NCBI RefSeq assembly: GCF_022810405.1 | Contig: NZ_JALGQE010000002.1 | Coordinates: 62,001 to 126,000, forward strand | Origin: Rhodococcus sp. ARC_M5 | GTDB taxonomy: Bacteria > Actinomycetota > Actinomycetes > Mycobacteriales > Mycobacteriaceae | DNA length: 64,000 bases | Direction: 5' to 3' | Shown: positions 17,594 through 25,590 of the stretch, one piece after another | How positions within the stretch are numbered: position 1 is the first letter of the stretch | Layout: each line of letters starts with the position of its first letter | Position numbers and translations under genes: made by a program | Notes under the pieces: generated by a model | What the model was told of the DNA's origin: nothing | Seen by the model: the letters and a program-made list of their open reading frames with translations, nothing else | Database searches by the model: none

Positions 17594-19561
17594 ATGGCAA
17601 CCACAACGGATCACCTTCGGAACACTCTGGACGGCCGCTGGCGAGATGTGAAGAACGAGGCGCGTCGGCAACTGGCCCGCGACGAATTCCGCCCGCACTA
17701 CACGCCGAACACCGTCATCGCTCGCACCAAGGCGATGGAGCAGCTCAAGTTGCTCGCTGCCGCCGGTGCCGCCGACAACGGCTTCAAGAAGGAACACGGC
17801 GGAACCGGTGACGTCGGTGCCGCGGTGACGATGATCGAGATGCTCGCGATGAGCGATCTGTCTCTCATGGTCAAGGCAGGCGTTCAGTGGGGACTGTTCG
17901 GCGGTGCCATCGAGAATCTCGGCACCGAACGTCACCACGAGGCCTACGTCCCCAAGATCATCAGTCTCGACCTGCTCGGGTGTTTCGCCATGACCGAGAC
18001 CGGACACGGCAGCGACGTGCAGTCGCTCGAGACCACCGCCACCTACGACCCGAAGACGGACGAGTTCGTCATCAACTCCCCCACGCCGTCCTCGCGCAAG
18101 GACTACATCGGCGGCGCTGCCGAAACCGCGACCGTCGCCGCCGTGTTCGCCCAGCTCATCACTGCGGGCCCGGGCGAGGAGCCAGAGGGCCACGGCGTGC
18201 ACTGCTTCTTCGTTCCGCTCCGCGACGAGAACGGTGACGATCTACCCGGTGTCACCACCTCGGACTGTCAGTACAAGGGCGGTCTACCCGGAGTCGACAA
18301 CGGCCGCCTGATGTTCGATCACGTTCGCATCCCGCGAGACAACCTGCTCAACAAGTACGCCGACGTGTCCGACGACGGTACGTACTCCTCCCCCATCGAG
18401 AACAAGTCTCGACGGTTCTTCACGATGCTCGGCACGTTGATTCGCGGTCGTGTCACAGTGGGCGGCAGCGCCGCCGCGGCCGCCCGCGTCGCCCTCGACA
18501 TCGCCACGCGATACGCGTTGCAGCGCAGGCAGTTCGCCGCACCCGATTCCGATCAGGAGGTCCTGATCATGGACTACCTGGTGCATCAGCGTCGACTGTT
18601 CCCGCTCATCGCCAAGTCCTATGCGCTGCAGTTCGCACAGAACGAGCTCGTGTCGAAGATGCACGAGCTGCAGACCGCGGACAGTCCGGACGCCGAGGAG
18701 CAGCGCGAGCTCGAGTCCAGGGCGGCAGGTCTCAAGGCCGCGAACACCTGGCACGCCACCGCGGCCATCCAGGAGGCTCGCGAAGCATGCGGCGGCGCAG
18801 GCTATCTCGCCGAGAACCGGCTGATCTCACTCAAGGCCGACACGGATGTGTTCACCACGTTCGAGGGTGACAACCATGTGCTGACGCAGCTGGTCGCCAA
18901 GGAGCTACTCACCGCGTACGCGGACGACGTCAAGTCCATGAGCCCGGTCGAATGGGTCAAGTTCGCCGCCGACATGGTGGGCGACCGCGTCGTCAAACGC
19001 ACTGCGGCCCAAGCGATCATGCAGACCATCCTCGATCGGCGCCAGGACAACGAGGAGGAGGGTTCGCTGTTCAACCGCGGTACCCAGGTCAAGATGTTCG
19101 AGGATCGCGAGGAGTACCTGCTCTCCACCGTCGCACGCCGGCTGCAGTCCAAGTCCAAGGAGACCAGCCCGTTCGAGGCGTTCAACGCGGTGCAGGATCA
19201 CGTGCTCCATGCCGCGAGCGCGCACATCGACCGCATCATCTTCGAGGCGTTCATCGCCGGCATCGAATCGTGCGAGGATCCCGCCACCAAGGACCTGCTC
19301 GACGAGGTCTGCGACCTGTACGCGCTGTCGGTGATCGAGGCGGACAAGGCCTGGTTCATCGAGCACCGCTACCTGTCCACCGAGCGATCCAAGGCCGTGA
19401 CCCGCGCCATCAACGAGCGGTGCCGGACGCTGCGTCCGCACGCCGAACTACTCGTCGACGGCTTCGGAATTCCCGACGCATTGGTCGGTGCTGCGATGCT
19501 CGGTGAGCCCGGTGCAGGTAGCGAGGAAGAGCCCGCCTCGAACCCCAGCCACGCGCACTGA
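17594..19561 (+). CDS. Acyl-CoA dehydrogenase/oxidase-like flavoenzyme
   Basis: At 655 residues it is much longer than typical acyl-CoA dehydrogenases (~380-400) and matches the acyl-CoA oxidase-like group. Motifs include CFAMTETGHGSDVQSLETTA (FAD/acyl-CoA loop), FDHVRIPRDNLLN, RYALQRRQF, REACGGAGYLAENRL and the catalytic-base segment VFTTFEGDNHVL. It would introduce the trans-2 double bond in an acyl-CoA; whether electrons go to O2 or to ETF cannot be decided. The C-terminal ~200 residues form a helical extension. A TACCGT box ends 5 bases before the ATG, fitting leaderless transcription. Confidence 0.88.
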   Translation: MATTTDHLRNTLDGRWRDVKNEARRQLARDEFRPHYTPNTVIARTKAMEQLKLLAAAGAADNGFKKEHGGTGDVGAAVTMIEMLAMSDLSLMVKAGVQWGLFGGAIENLGTERHHEAYVPKIISLDLLGCFAMTETGHGSDVQSLETTATYDPKTDEFVINSPTPSSRKDYIGGAAETATVAAVFAQLITAGPGEEPEGHGVHCFFVPLRDENGDDLPGVTTSDCQYKGGLPGVDNGRLMFDHVRIPRDNLLNKYADVSDDGTYSSPIENKSRRFFTMLGTLIRGRVTVGGSAAAAARVALDIATRYALQRRQFAAPDSDQEVLIMDYLVHQRRLFPLIAKSYALQFAQNELVSKMHELQTADSPDAEEQRELESRAAGLKAANTWHATAAIQEAREACGGAGYLAENRLISLKADTDVFTTFEGDNHVLTQLVAKELLTAYADDVKSMSPVEWVKFAADMVGDRVVKRTAAQAIMQTILDRRQDNEEEGSLFNRGTQVKMFEDREEYLLSTVARRLQSKSKETSPFEAFNAVQDHVLHAASAHIDRIIFEAFIAGIESCEDPATKDLLDEVCDLYALSVIEADKAWFIEHRYLSTERSKAVTRAINERCRTLRPHAELLVDGFGIPDALVGAAMLGEPGAGSEEEPASNPSHAH

Positions 19562-19574
19562 CGCGTAGCCGGGT

Positions 19575-20372
19575 TCAGCCGGGAACTACCGCGAAGACCC
19601 GGCAGGGACCGCCGGTCGCGCCCGCGTGCTTCGGCGCGCCGACGACGACCGTCGCCCCTGCCGGGGGCACCGCATCCAGATTCGCGAGCGCTTCGAGTCC
19701 GTATCGGCCTGCCCCGAGAACGGCTGTGTGAGCCGGGTATTCACGGTCGGTCATTCGATCGAGGCTGAGCGTGTCGACCCCGATTCCGACGACGTTTCGC
19801 TCGTGCACCAACATCTGCGCCGCGTCGCCACCGAAGCCGGGGCCAGCACGCTCGGCAAGCCTGTGCTGCCATCGACTGTGCATCACCACCAACGCTCGGT
19901 CCGGAATCCGGCCGTGCTCGCGTTCCCACCGCGCGATGTCCTCGGTCGTCACCACCGCGTCGGGATCAGCGGCGGCCCTGGCCGAGATGTCCACCACGAC
20001 CAGCGGGGCAATGAGGTCATCGAGGGGCAGGATATCTGCTGTCGCGCCGCCGCGAACGCGGTGCGCCGGGGCATCGATGTGGGTGCCGGTGTGCTCCCAG
20101 TACGAGAGCTTGTTGACCAGGAAGCCACCCAACTCGTAGGCCGCGACCGGATGCATCGAGAACGGTTCGTTGCCCGGCCACACCGGAAACGTCGGGCTCA
20201 GGGTGTGGGTCAGGTCGATCAGTCGGCCCGCCGGAATTGCCGACGCGACAATCGGTTCGGCGCGAACCGCTCCGGTCGCCGCGACGGTCAACGCCGCGGC
20301 TCCCAACGACCCGAACAGTGCCCTACGGCCGATTCTGCGGTTTACCGTCTCGATGACTTCCGGCCCGCACAT
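19575..20372 (-). CDS. Exported cyclase-family metal-dependent hydrolase
   Basis: The 265-residue protein has a twin-arginine-like signal (NRRIGRRALFGSLGAAALTV) and the cyclase/kynurenine-formamidase signature HTGTHIDAPAHR (94-105), whose His and Asp bind the metal. LIDLTHTLSP and GIGVDTLSLD are also family-typical. Members hydrolyse cyclic amides or N-formylkynurenine, or related substrates; the substrate here is unknown. The ATG overlaps the stop of the upstream sugar dehydrogenase by one base (TGATG), so it is translated with it. Export fits a periplasmic partner of that enzyme. Confidence 0.8.
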   Translation of the reverse strand: MCGPEVIETVNRRIGRRALFGSLGAAALTVAATGAVRAEPIVASAIPAGRLIDLTHTLSPTFPVWPGNEPFSMHPVAAYELGGFLVNKLSYWEHTGTHIDAPAHRVRGGATADILPLDDLIAPLVVVDISARAAADPDAVVTTEDIARWEREHGRIPDRALVVMHSRWQHRLAERAGPGFGGDAAQMLVHERNVVGIGVDTLSLDRMTDREYPAHTAVLGAGRYGLEALANLDAVPPAGATVVVGAPKHAGATGGPCRVFAVVPG

Positions 20373-21547
20373 CAGTCGGCAGCGGGGGTGACGAGCAGAA
20401 CCTTGTCGTCGGATCCGTTGTCGGTGGTCAGCAGGAATGCGCCCGCGTCGCCGAAGCTGGTGAGCGAGCGCAGTCGGCCGTAGGTGCCCACCAGAGCGTC
20501 CGCCTCGTCGACGTACTCCGTCCCGTCCTCGGAGAGCTTGAGAAACACGAGCTTCTCGTCCTGCTGACTCGATATCACCGCGGCCCCGTTCCAAGAACCC
20601 CATCCCGGGCCGTTCGTGAAGGTCAGGCCGGGCGTTGCGATGGCGGGGCTACCCGAGCTCCACACGGCGGCGAGCGCTCCGGGCACGCGGGTCGGATCGG
20701 TCATCGGTACCGACTCGTCGTAGATGAACGGGAGACGATCGGGGCGGTACCCGTAGTTGCCACCGGGCACCAGCAGGTTCAGCTCGTCGTCCCGGCTGGT
20801 TCCCTGCTCCACCTCGTAGATCTGGCCGGTACCGGGCCGAATCGCCAAGCCCTGCACGTTCCGATGTCCCAGGGTGAAGATGCGATCCGGCGAACCCGCG
20901 GCTGCCGAACCGTCGGCGTCGATGTGCAGAACCTTGCCGCCCAACGAGTCCCGATCCTGCGGAACCGTCGGCGACGCAGTGTCTCCGGTACCGACGTACA
21001 GGGTGCCGTCGGGGTGGGCCAGAATTCGGCAGCCGCCGTGACGGCCGCCGTCGGCGACGGGAATGTCGTCGACGAGGGTGCCGGTGCGCGTCAGAGCGGT
21101 CCACTCCGGGTCGACGGTCCACGAGAGGACGGCGATGTGGTTGTCGCTGCCCCCGCCTGCACTACCGGTCCCGGCGCTACCGGTGCCGCCTCCGCCACCC
21201 TGTACGCCCTGGCATGTGTAGATGGTTCTGGATGCGGCGAAATCCGTCGCCAGGGCAATGCCCATCAGGCCGGTCTCGCCGGACGCGTACAGATCGTCGA
21301 GGTCCGCGGCGAGCTCGCGTGTCTCACCGTCGACGTCGCGGATCACGAACCGGCCGGCACGCTCACCGGTCAGCACCGTTCCATCCGGAGCAACCACCGC
21401 ATCCCACGGTTTCGCGAGTCCGTCGAGCACCGTGGTGACCGTCAGACCGGGGAGCGGATCGGGCTGTGCCGTTGCGGCTGTCGAAGAGGCCAGCGTCAGG
21501 AAGACGCTGGCGGCGAGTACTCCGGAACTGGACACCAGCTTGTTCAT
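20372..21547 (-). CDS. Secreted PQQ-type sugar dehydrogenase (GDH/HHIP-like beta-propeller), copy A
   Basis: The 391-residue protein has a Sec signal ending near ATAQP and a beta-propeller with LAKPWDAVVAPDGTVLTGERAGR, ETGLMGIALATDF, GGRHGGCRILAHPDGTLYVG and GTSRDDELNLLVPGGNYGYR. These are the soluble glucose/aldose dehydrogenase (Asd/YliI) signatures, with Ca2+ and PQQ ligands in this region. ATG 21547 is chosen because AGGAG ends 5 bases before it; the GTG at 21553 abuts the ribosome site. It is about 70% identical by eye to copy B upstream. No PQQ synthesis genes are in the window. Confidence 0.88.
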   Translation of the reverse strand: MNKLVSSSGVLAASVFLTLASSTAATAQPDPLPGLTVTTVLDGLAKPWDAVVAPDGTVLTGERAGRFVIRDVDGETRELAADLDDLYASGETGLMGIALATDFAASRTIYTCQGVQGGGGGTGSAGTGSAGGGSDNHIAVLSWTVDPEWTALTRTGTLVDDIPVADGGRHGGCRILAHPDGTLYVGTGDTASPTVPQDRDSLGGKVLHIDADGSAAAGSPDRIFTLGHRNVQGLAIRPGTGQIYEVEQGTSRDDELNLLVPGGNYGYRPDRLPFIYDESVPMTDPTRVPGALAAVWSSGSPAIATPGLTFTNGPGWGSWNGAAVISSQQDEKLVFLKLSEDGTEYVDEADALVGTYGRLRSLTSFGDAGAFLLTTDNGSDDKVLLVTPAAD

Positions 21548-21576
21548 CCACACTCCTGACGACGATCGGCGACCGG

Positions 21577-21590
21577 CCCGATATGACCGG
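21577..21590. promoter_or_regulatory. Conserved upstream motif of sugar dehydrogenase copy A
   Basis: CCCGATATGACCGG, a near-palindrome (CCGAT-ATG-ACCGG), lies ~30-45 bases upstream of copy A. A near-identical CCGGTATGACCG occurs at the equivalent place upstream of copy B. The surrounding upstream DNA is otherwise diverged, which points to a shared regulator or promoter element. Confidence 0.45.
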
Positions 21591-21668
21591 TATCACATGA
21601 TCTTAAACACACTCCGGAGGTGCCTCGCCGACTCACGACGCGATTCGTCGCCCGTCGGCAACCTCGGT

Positions 21669-22886
21669 TCAGCCGACCTCGGGCGTGACGAGCAGTACCT
21701 GATCGTCGGACCCGTTGTCGGTGGTGAGCAGGAAGCCGCCGTCGCTTCCGAAGGGGGTGAGCGAACGCAGCCTGCCGTAGGTGCCGTCCAGCGCCTCCGC
21801 CTCGGCGACGAACTCCGTTCCGTCCGCCGACAATGCCAGGAAGACGAGCTTCTCGCCCTGCTGACTCGAGATCACCGCGGCACCGTTCCAGGAGCCCCAC
21901 TGCTCACCGTCGGTGAATGTGACGTCGGGGGTGGCGATGGTCGGATCGCCCGAACTCCACACTGCAGGCAGGGCACCGGGAACCCGATCGGGGTCGGTCA
22001 TCGGGACCGATTCGTCGTAGACCGACGACCGTCGATCGGGGCTGTAACCGTAATTGCCGCCCGGCACCAACAGGTTCAGCTCGTCGTCTCGGCTGGTCCC
22101 CTGCTCGACCTCGAAGACTTGATCGGTTCCGGGACGGATCGCCAGTCCCTGCACATTGCGGTGCCCGAGCGTGAAGATGCGATCCGGCGCGTCGGCTGCG
22201 GCAGTGCCGTCCGCGTTGACGTGTAACACCTTGCCGCCCAGCGAGTTTCGATCCTGAGGCACACTCGGGCTCGCAGTGTCCCCGGTGCCGATGTACAGCG
22301 TGCCGTCGGGGTGAGCCAGGATGCGGCAGCCACCGTGACGCCCGCCGTCGGCAACGGGAATGTCGTCGACGAGGGTTCCGGTTCGCGTGAGGGCCGTCCA
22401 CCCCGGATCGACGGTCCACGACACGACGGCAATGCTGTTCTCGCCGCTACCTCGACGCCCCTGGCAGGTGAACACGGTTCGAGAGGACTCGAAATCCACC
22501 GCCAGTGCGATTCCCATGAGCCCGGTCTCACCGGCGGCGTAGAGGTCGCCGAGGTCCGCGTCCAGTTCACGCTGGACTCCCGCCGAGTCGCGGATGACGA
22601 ACCGGCCCGAGCGCTCTCCGGTCAGCACCGTGCCATCGGGAGCAGCCACCACGTCCCATGGTTTGTCGAGACCGTCGAGCACGGTGGTGACCGACAGGTT
22701 CGGCAGCGGTCCGGCAGGCGCGCCCGGGGAGGGAGCAGCGTCGGAAGAAGAGCCCTGCGACGACGAGGTCGCGGACGACTCGGTCGGCTCTGCACTACTA
22801 CCCGGCTCGGAGGTGTCCGCCGAACAGGCCGCTACCAGGGCGATGCTCATGGCGATGACCACTGCGCCGGTGACCGGTTTCTTCAC
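21669..22886 (-). CDS. PQQ-type sugar dehydrogenase lipoprotein, copy B
   Basis: The protein has 405 residues from the GTG at 22886 (AGGAG 6 bases upstream). It has a lipoprotein signal (IALVAACSADTS) and a Ser/Glu/Pro-rich linker, then the same beta-propeller as copy A (LDKPWDVVAAPDGTVLTGER, ETGLMGIALAVDF, GGRHGGCRILAHPDGTLYIG, GTSRDDELNLLVPGGNYGY). So one copy is membrane-tethered and the other is a free secreted form. Tandem duplication with re-targeting is the simplest explanation. Likely oxidises aldoses outside the membrane if PQQ is available; the electron acceptor is unknown. Confidence 0.88.
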   Translation of the reverse strand: MKKPVTGAVVIAMSIALVAACSADTSEPGSSAEPTESSATSSSQGSSSDAAPSPGAPAGPLPNLSVTTVLDGLDKPWDVVAAPDGTVLTGERSGRFVIRDSAGVQRELDADLGDLYAAGETGLMGIALAVDFESSRTVFTCQGRRGSGENSIAVVSWTVDPGWTALTRTGTLVDDIPVADGGRHGGCRILAHPDGTLYIGTGDTASPSVPQDRNSLGGKVLHVNADGTAAADAPDRIFTLGHRNVQGLAIRPGTDQVFEVEQGTSRDDELNLLVPGGNYGYSPDRRSSVYDESVPMTDPDRVPGALPAVWSSGDPTIATPDVTFTDGEQWGSWNGAAVISSQQGEKLVFLALSADGTEFVAEAEALDGTYGRLRSLTPFGSDGGFLLTTDNGSDDQVLLVTPEVG

Positions 22887-22922
22887 GAGCGCTCCTGACG
22901 ATGTTCGGTGAGTCCCATTCTT

Positions 22923-22934
22923 CCGGTATGACCG
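22923..22934. promoter_or_regulatory. Conserved upstream motif of sugar dehydrogenase copy B
   Basis: CCGGTATGACCG lies ~37-48 bases upstream of the copy B GTG and pairs with the motif at 21577-21590 upstream of copy A. It is an imperfect palindrome centred on ATG/CAT. Likely a shared operator or part of the promoter. Confidence 0.45.
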
Positions 22935-22975
22935 TTTTCGAGACTTCCGAACCACCGAAGGAGCGCAGTCGTGTG

Positions 22976-23179
22976 TCAGGACACCAGTCGATACCCGGCT
23001 TCGGCCACGGCTGCGTCCACCGTCGCGGTATCGAGTGTCGAATCGCTGCTCACCACGACCGCACCGGAATCCACATCGACGTCGACGCCGGTGACGCCTG
23101 CGATCTCCGATACTTCTTCTCGCACCGACGTTGCGCAATGTCCGCACGTCATGCCCTCGACCGAATACGTCGTCTGCAT
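22976..23179 (-). CDS. copZ: CopZ-like copper chaperone (HMA domain)
   Basis: The 67-residue protein is a single ferredoxin-like heavy-metal-associated domain with GMTCGHC (C12, C15) binding Cu(I). It hands copper to P1B-type ATPases. The gene lies 19 bases after csoR in the same direction, so it belongs to the copper-regulated operon; the usual CopA ATPase is not adjacent here and must be elsewhere or missing. Confidence 0.9.
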   Translation of the reverse strand: MQTTYSVEGMTCGHCATSVREEVSEIAGVTGVDVDVDSGAVVVSSDSTLDTATVDAAVAEAGYRLVS

Positions 23180-23198
23180 CTGATTTTCCCTTCTCGAG

Positions 23199-23480
23199 TC
23201 AGGAACGCACCAGGCGCGCGATGGCCTCGGACGCCTCTTTCACTTTCGCGTCGGCTTCCGGCCCGCCTTGCCTCGCGGCCTCCACGACGCATCCAGCGAG
23301 GTGGGCGTCGAGCAGCTTCAACGAGACCGATTGCAGCGCCTTGGTCACCGCAGACACCTGGGTGAGGACGTCGATGCAGTACCGATCGTCGGCGACCATC
23401 CTCGATATCCCGGCCACTTGGCCCTCGATGCGACGCAATCGCTTCAGCAGGTCTTCCTGCTCGGCGCTGTAGCTGCTCAT
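23199..23480 (-). CDS. csoR: CsoR-family copper-sensing repressor
   Basis: The 93-residue all-helical protein has LLKRLRRIEGQVAGISRMV at the N-terminus and the Cu(I)-binding triad C35 (RYCIDV), H60 (LLDAHL) and C64 (AGCV), the CsoR x-C-H-C fingerprint. It represses its operon until Cu(I) binds. The ATG at 23480 is supported by a perfect-looking -10 box TATAGT (minus strand, 23488-23493) 7 bases upstream, implying a leaderless transcript, and by the operator that overlaps it. copZ follows in the same operon. Confidence 0.92.
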   Translation of the reverse strand: MSSYSAEQEDLLKRLRRIEGQVAGISRMVADDRYCIDVLTQVSAVTKALQSVSLKLLDAHLAGCVVEAARQGGPEADAKVKEASEAIARLVRS

Positions 23481-23487
23481 AGCGCCA

Positions 23488-23507
23488 ACTATACCCCTAC
23501 CCGGTAT
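23488..23507 (-). promoter_or_regulatory. csoR-copZ promoter with overlapping CsoR-type operator
   Basis: On the minus strand TATAGT (23488-23493) is a -10 box 7 bases from the csoR ATG. Overlapping it is the inverted repeat ATACC-N7-GGTAT (23491-23507) with C-rich/G-rich halves, resembling the TACCC/GGGTA operators of copper-responsive CsoR/RicR proteins. It covers the last codons and stop of the upstream membrane-protein gene. Autorepression by CsoR is inferred. Confidence 0.65.
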
Positions 23508-23748
23508 GGGGTGCACGACCCGTCAGGATACGGCGGATGCCGTCGAGGATCAGCAGTCCGGCCACGATTGCCGACAGACTGGCCAACGCGATCCAGGACC
23601 CCGAGTAGAACGTCCCCGAATAGGCCGGGGACACGTCGGGGACAGCGGGGAACTCACTGGTGCGCACGCCCGCGTTCCAGCACGCCACGGCTCCGATCAC
23701 CGCGAGCAGTGCCAGCACCAGCTCCGCCCACCCGAGGGACTTCCTCAC
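23497..23748 (-). CDS. Small two-helix membrane protein, function unknown
   Basis: The protein has 83 residues from a GTG preceded by AGGAG at 5 bases; the GTG overlaps the upstream stop (GTGA). Two transmembrane helices (AELVLALLAVIGAVACWNAG and WIALASLSAIVAGLLILDGI) flank a polar loop rich in Pro/Ser that should face outside. It is the last of a run of small membrane-protein genes downstream of hemB. Its final codons overlap the csoR operator. Confidence 0.7.
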   Translation of the reverse strand: MRKSLGWAELVLALLAVIGAVACWNAGVRTSEFPAVPDVSPAYSGTFYSGSWIALASLSAIVAGLLILDGIRRILTGRAPHTG

Positions 23749-24233
23749 AGGTACTCCTGCTTCGCCGTTTCGAGAGCCGCGCGCAACCCGTCGTCGTCCT
23801 TGGCCCACGCCTGCACCAGTCCCCCGCCCACCAGACGCAGCCCGATGCCGTGCCGCTTGCGCGGTACACCCGACAGTTCACCGAGCACCCGCGCGGTCTC
23901 CCACCTCTTCGGCTCGTAGTCCCCGTCGGCGTACTCGGCCGGCGGCAGTATGGCGTCGATCTCGGCAAGGTCGACGGTCTCGGTGCCCTGACGCAGTTGC
24001 CGGGTGGTGAGTTCGACGCTGACGTGCATCCTTGCGGCCCGCAGCTGGACGTACGTGAGACCGACGAGGATGAGCGAGAACAGCGCGAGGGCGAACCAGT
24101 GGATCACCGGGCCGGATGCGAGCTCCACCGCGAGCACCACGAGGCAGAACACCGGCCCCCAGGCCAGCATGCGCCACCGACCACCGGGCTCGTGGAAGAG
24201 CACGGGATCGTCGGCTGAGGTCTCACTGTTCAC
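23745..24233 (-). CDS. DUF3093-like two-helix membrane protein
   Basis: The 162-residue protein has LFHEPGGRWRMLAWGPVFCLVVLAVELASGP and a second hydrophobic helix (WFALALFSLILVGLTYVQL). A ~90-residue cytoplasmic domain follows, with VELTTRQLRQGTETVDLAEIDAIL and a GIGLRLVGGGLVQAWAKDDDGLRAAL segment reminiscent of PH-like DUF3093 domains. The GTG start (24233) lies within the end of the upstream gene. Function unknown; the family call is from memory of motif shape. Confidence 0.65.
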   Translation of the reverse strand: MNSETSADDPVLFHEPGGRWRMLAWGPVFCLVVLAVELASGPVIHWFALALFSLILVGLTYVQLRAARMHVSVELTTRQLRQGTETVDLAEIDAILPPAEYADGDYEPKRWETARVLGELSGVPRKRHGIGLRLVGGGLVQAWAKDDDGLRAALETAKQEYL

Positions 24234-24672
24234 GGAGGAACCACTCACGGGCCGACGGCCGATAGACCAGGACCGCTGCAACCACCAGCGCGACGGTGAT
24301 CACCAGCAGCACGAACGGGAACACCAGTGCGGCGAACGTCAGCAGCAGTGCGACGGCTCCGGACAGAGCCACCAGCGCCCGTCGGAACCTGCGGTCTCCG
24401 CCGCGGACCGGGCCCGACATCAGGCCGACGGCCAAGCCGACCACTCCGAAGATCACGCCGAGTCCGCGAAAGACCGTCAGGAACGAGTCGACCTGCTCGT
24501 CCGTCGCGCCGCCGGTGGTGAAGGACGCCCGGATCTGGTCGGCGGGGAGCGTGAGGGCGATCATGCAGACGACGATCAGCAGCACCGCAGAGGCGAGCCA
24601 CAGCCAGTAGGCGGCCGAAACCACTCGGGGCCGGGCGATCGGTGCGTCGGTGTCTGAGCTCACGCCAGACAT
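24223..24672 (-). CDS. Four-helix membrane protein, function unknown
   Basis: The 149-residue protein has four predicted transmembrane helices (SAAYWLWLASAVLLIVVCMIAL; LGVIFGVVGLAVGLM; RALVALSGAVALLLTFAALV; VLLVITVALVVAAVLVY) and a short charged C-terminus. ATG 24672 is the first good start. It overlaps the next gene by 11 bases, consistent with an operon of membrane proteins downstream of hemB. I recognise no named family. Confidence 0.65.
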   Translation of the reverse strand: MSGVSSDTDAPIARPRVVSAAYWLWLASAVLLIVVCMIALTLPADQIRASFTTGGATDEQVDSFLTVFRGLGVIFGVVGLAVGLMSGPVRGGDRRFRRALVALSGAVALLLTFAALVFPFVLLVITVALVVAAVLVYRPSAREWFLREQ

Positions 24673-24698
24673 CCTGCCACCGAGTGCGGGACGGGCGT

Positions 24699-24872
24699 TC
24701 AGCCGGCCGAAATCCCCAGCGCCATGATCGCGATGGCCGCAGAGACGGCGAGCAGTAATCCGAGCAGCGCCCAGCCGGGACGACCGTTCTCGGCCGGACA
24801 GGGTTCGCGGTCGACTGCCGGTGCAGCAGCCGGCTGCGTGATGCTCGCTGCTGCAGGGGTGCTCTCTGCCAT
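24699..24872 (-). CDS. Small single-helix membrane protein
   Basis: The 57-residue product has a Pro/Ala-rich N-terminus and one C-terminal helix (WALLGLLLAVSAAIAIMALGI). ATG 24872 is preferred over the GTG at 24887. An imperfect hairpin (ATCACTC...GAGTGAT, 24883-24909) covers the region just upstream. It lies within a run of same-strand membrane-protein genes. Size and composition make this a tentative call. Confidence 0.5.
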   Translation of the reverse strand: MAESTPAAASITQPAAAPAVDREPCPAENGRPGWALLGLLLAVSAAIAIMALGISAG

Positions 24873-24951
24873 ATCGGGTCCGATCACTCGAGAAGATATC
24901 GAGAGTGATGCTAGTCACACGACAGGGCTGCAGCCGAGAACACGCCCGAAA

Positions 24952-25590
24952 CTATCGTTTTTGCGAGGCGACGAAGTATTCGTTGGATTCCCGGCGGTGC
25001 ATCAGATAGATCGCCCCGGCGGCCAATACACCCTGGCCGATGCCGAGCACACTCATCACGACGTTCATCGCGCCTGCGCTCGACGCAATCGAGAACAGCT
25101 CGAGAATCGTGGTGAACACGGTGAACGATCCGATGACGGTGAGCAGCATGCGCGCCCACAGTTTGCCCGCACGCATCCGCTTGACCCAGAACAGGAACAA
25201 CGCCCCGAAACCGAGCACGACGAACACCGTGACGACGAGCATCACCGTCACCATCGACTGCGTGGACTCCACCGTCATGTCGGCGGCAGCGTCCTGCGCT
25301 GCGAGATCGTCGAGCAGGGACTGCGCAAATTCCTCGCGCGCCCCGAACAGCGTCCAGACCGAGAACAGCGCCGAGAGCGCACCGATCAGCGCCACGCCCC
25401 ACCACAGGTGGCGGGCGGTCTCGACGTCGACGGGTGCCGGACGCGGCGTCGGCTCGAATTCCGGGGCACTCTGCGGAAACCCGTGCTCGATCTCCCAACG
25501 CTGCCAGTCGGGCTGCGGCGGCGGGTTGCCCGGAACGTTGCTGTCGGGGTTGTTGCCGTCCGGGTTGTTGTTCGGGGGGAGATCGTTCAC
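24952..25590 (-). CDS. Four-helix membrane protein with Pro/Asn-rich N-terminus
   Basis: The protein has 212 residues from the GTG at 25590, which overlaps the hemB stop (GTGA), so the two are coupled. The first ~70 residues are disordered (NNNPDGNNPDSNVPGNPPPQ). Four transmembrane helices follow, the third and fourth around LLTVIGSFTVFTTILELF and VVMSVLGIGQGVLAAGAIYLM. M. tuberculosis has a membrane-protein gene in the same position after hemB (Rv0513); equivalence is inferred. Function unknown. Confidence 0.75.
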   Translation of the reverse strand: MNDLPPNNNPDGNNPDSNVPGNPPPQPDWQRWEIEHGFPQSAPEFEPTPRPAPVDVETARHLWWGVALIGALSALFSVWTLFGAREEFAQSLLDDLAAQDAAADMTVESTQSMVTVMLVVTVFVVLGFGALFLFWVKRMRAGKLWARMLLTVIGSFTVFTTILELFSIASSAGAMNVVMSVLGIGQGVLAAGAIYLMHRRESNEYFVASQKR

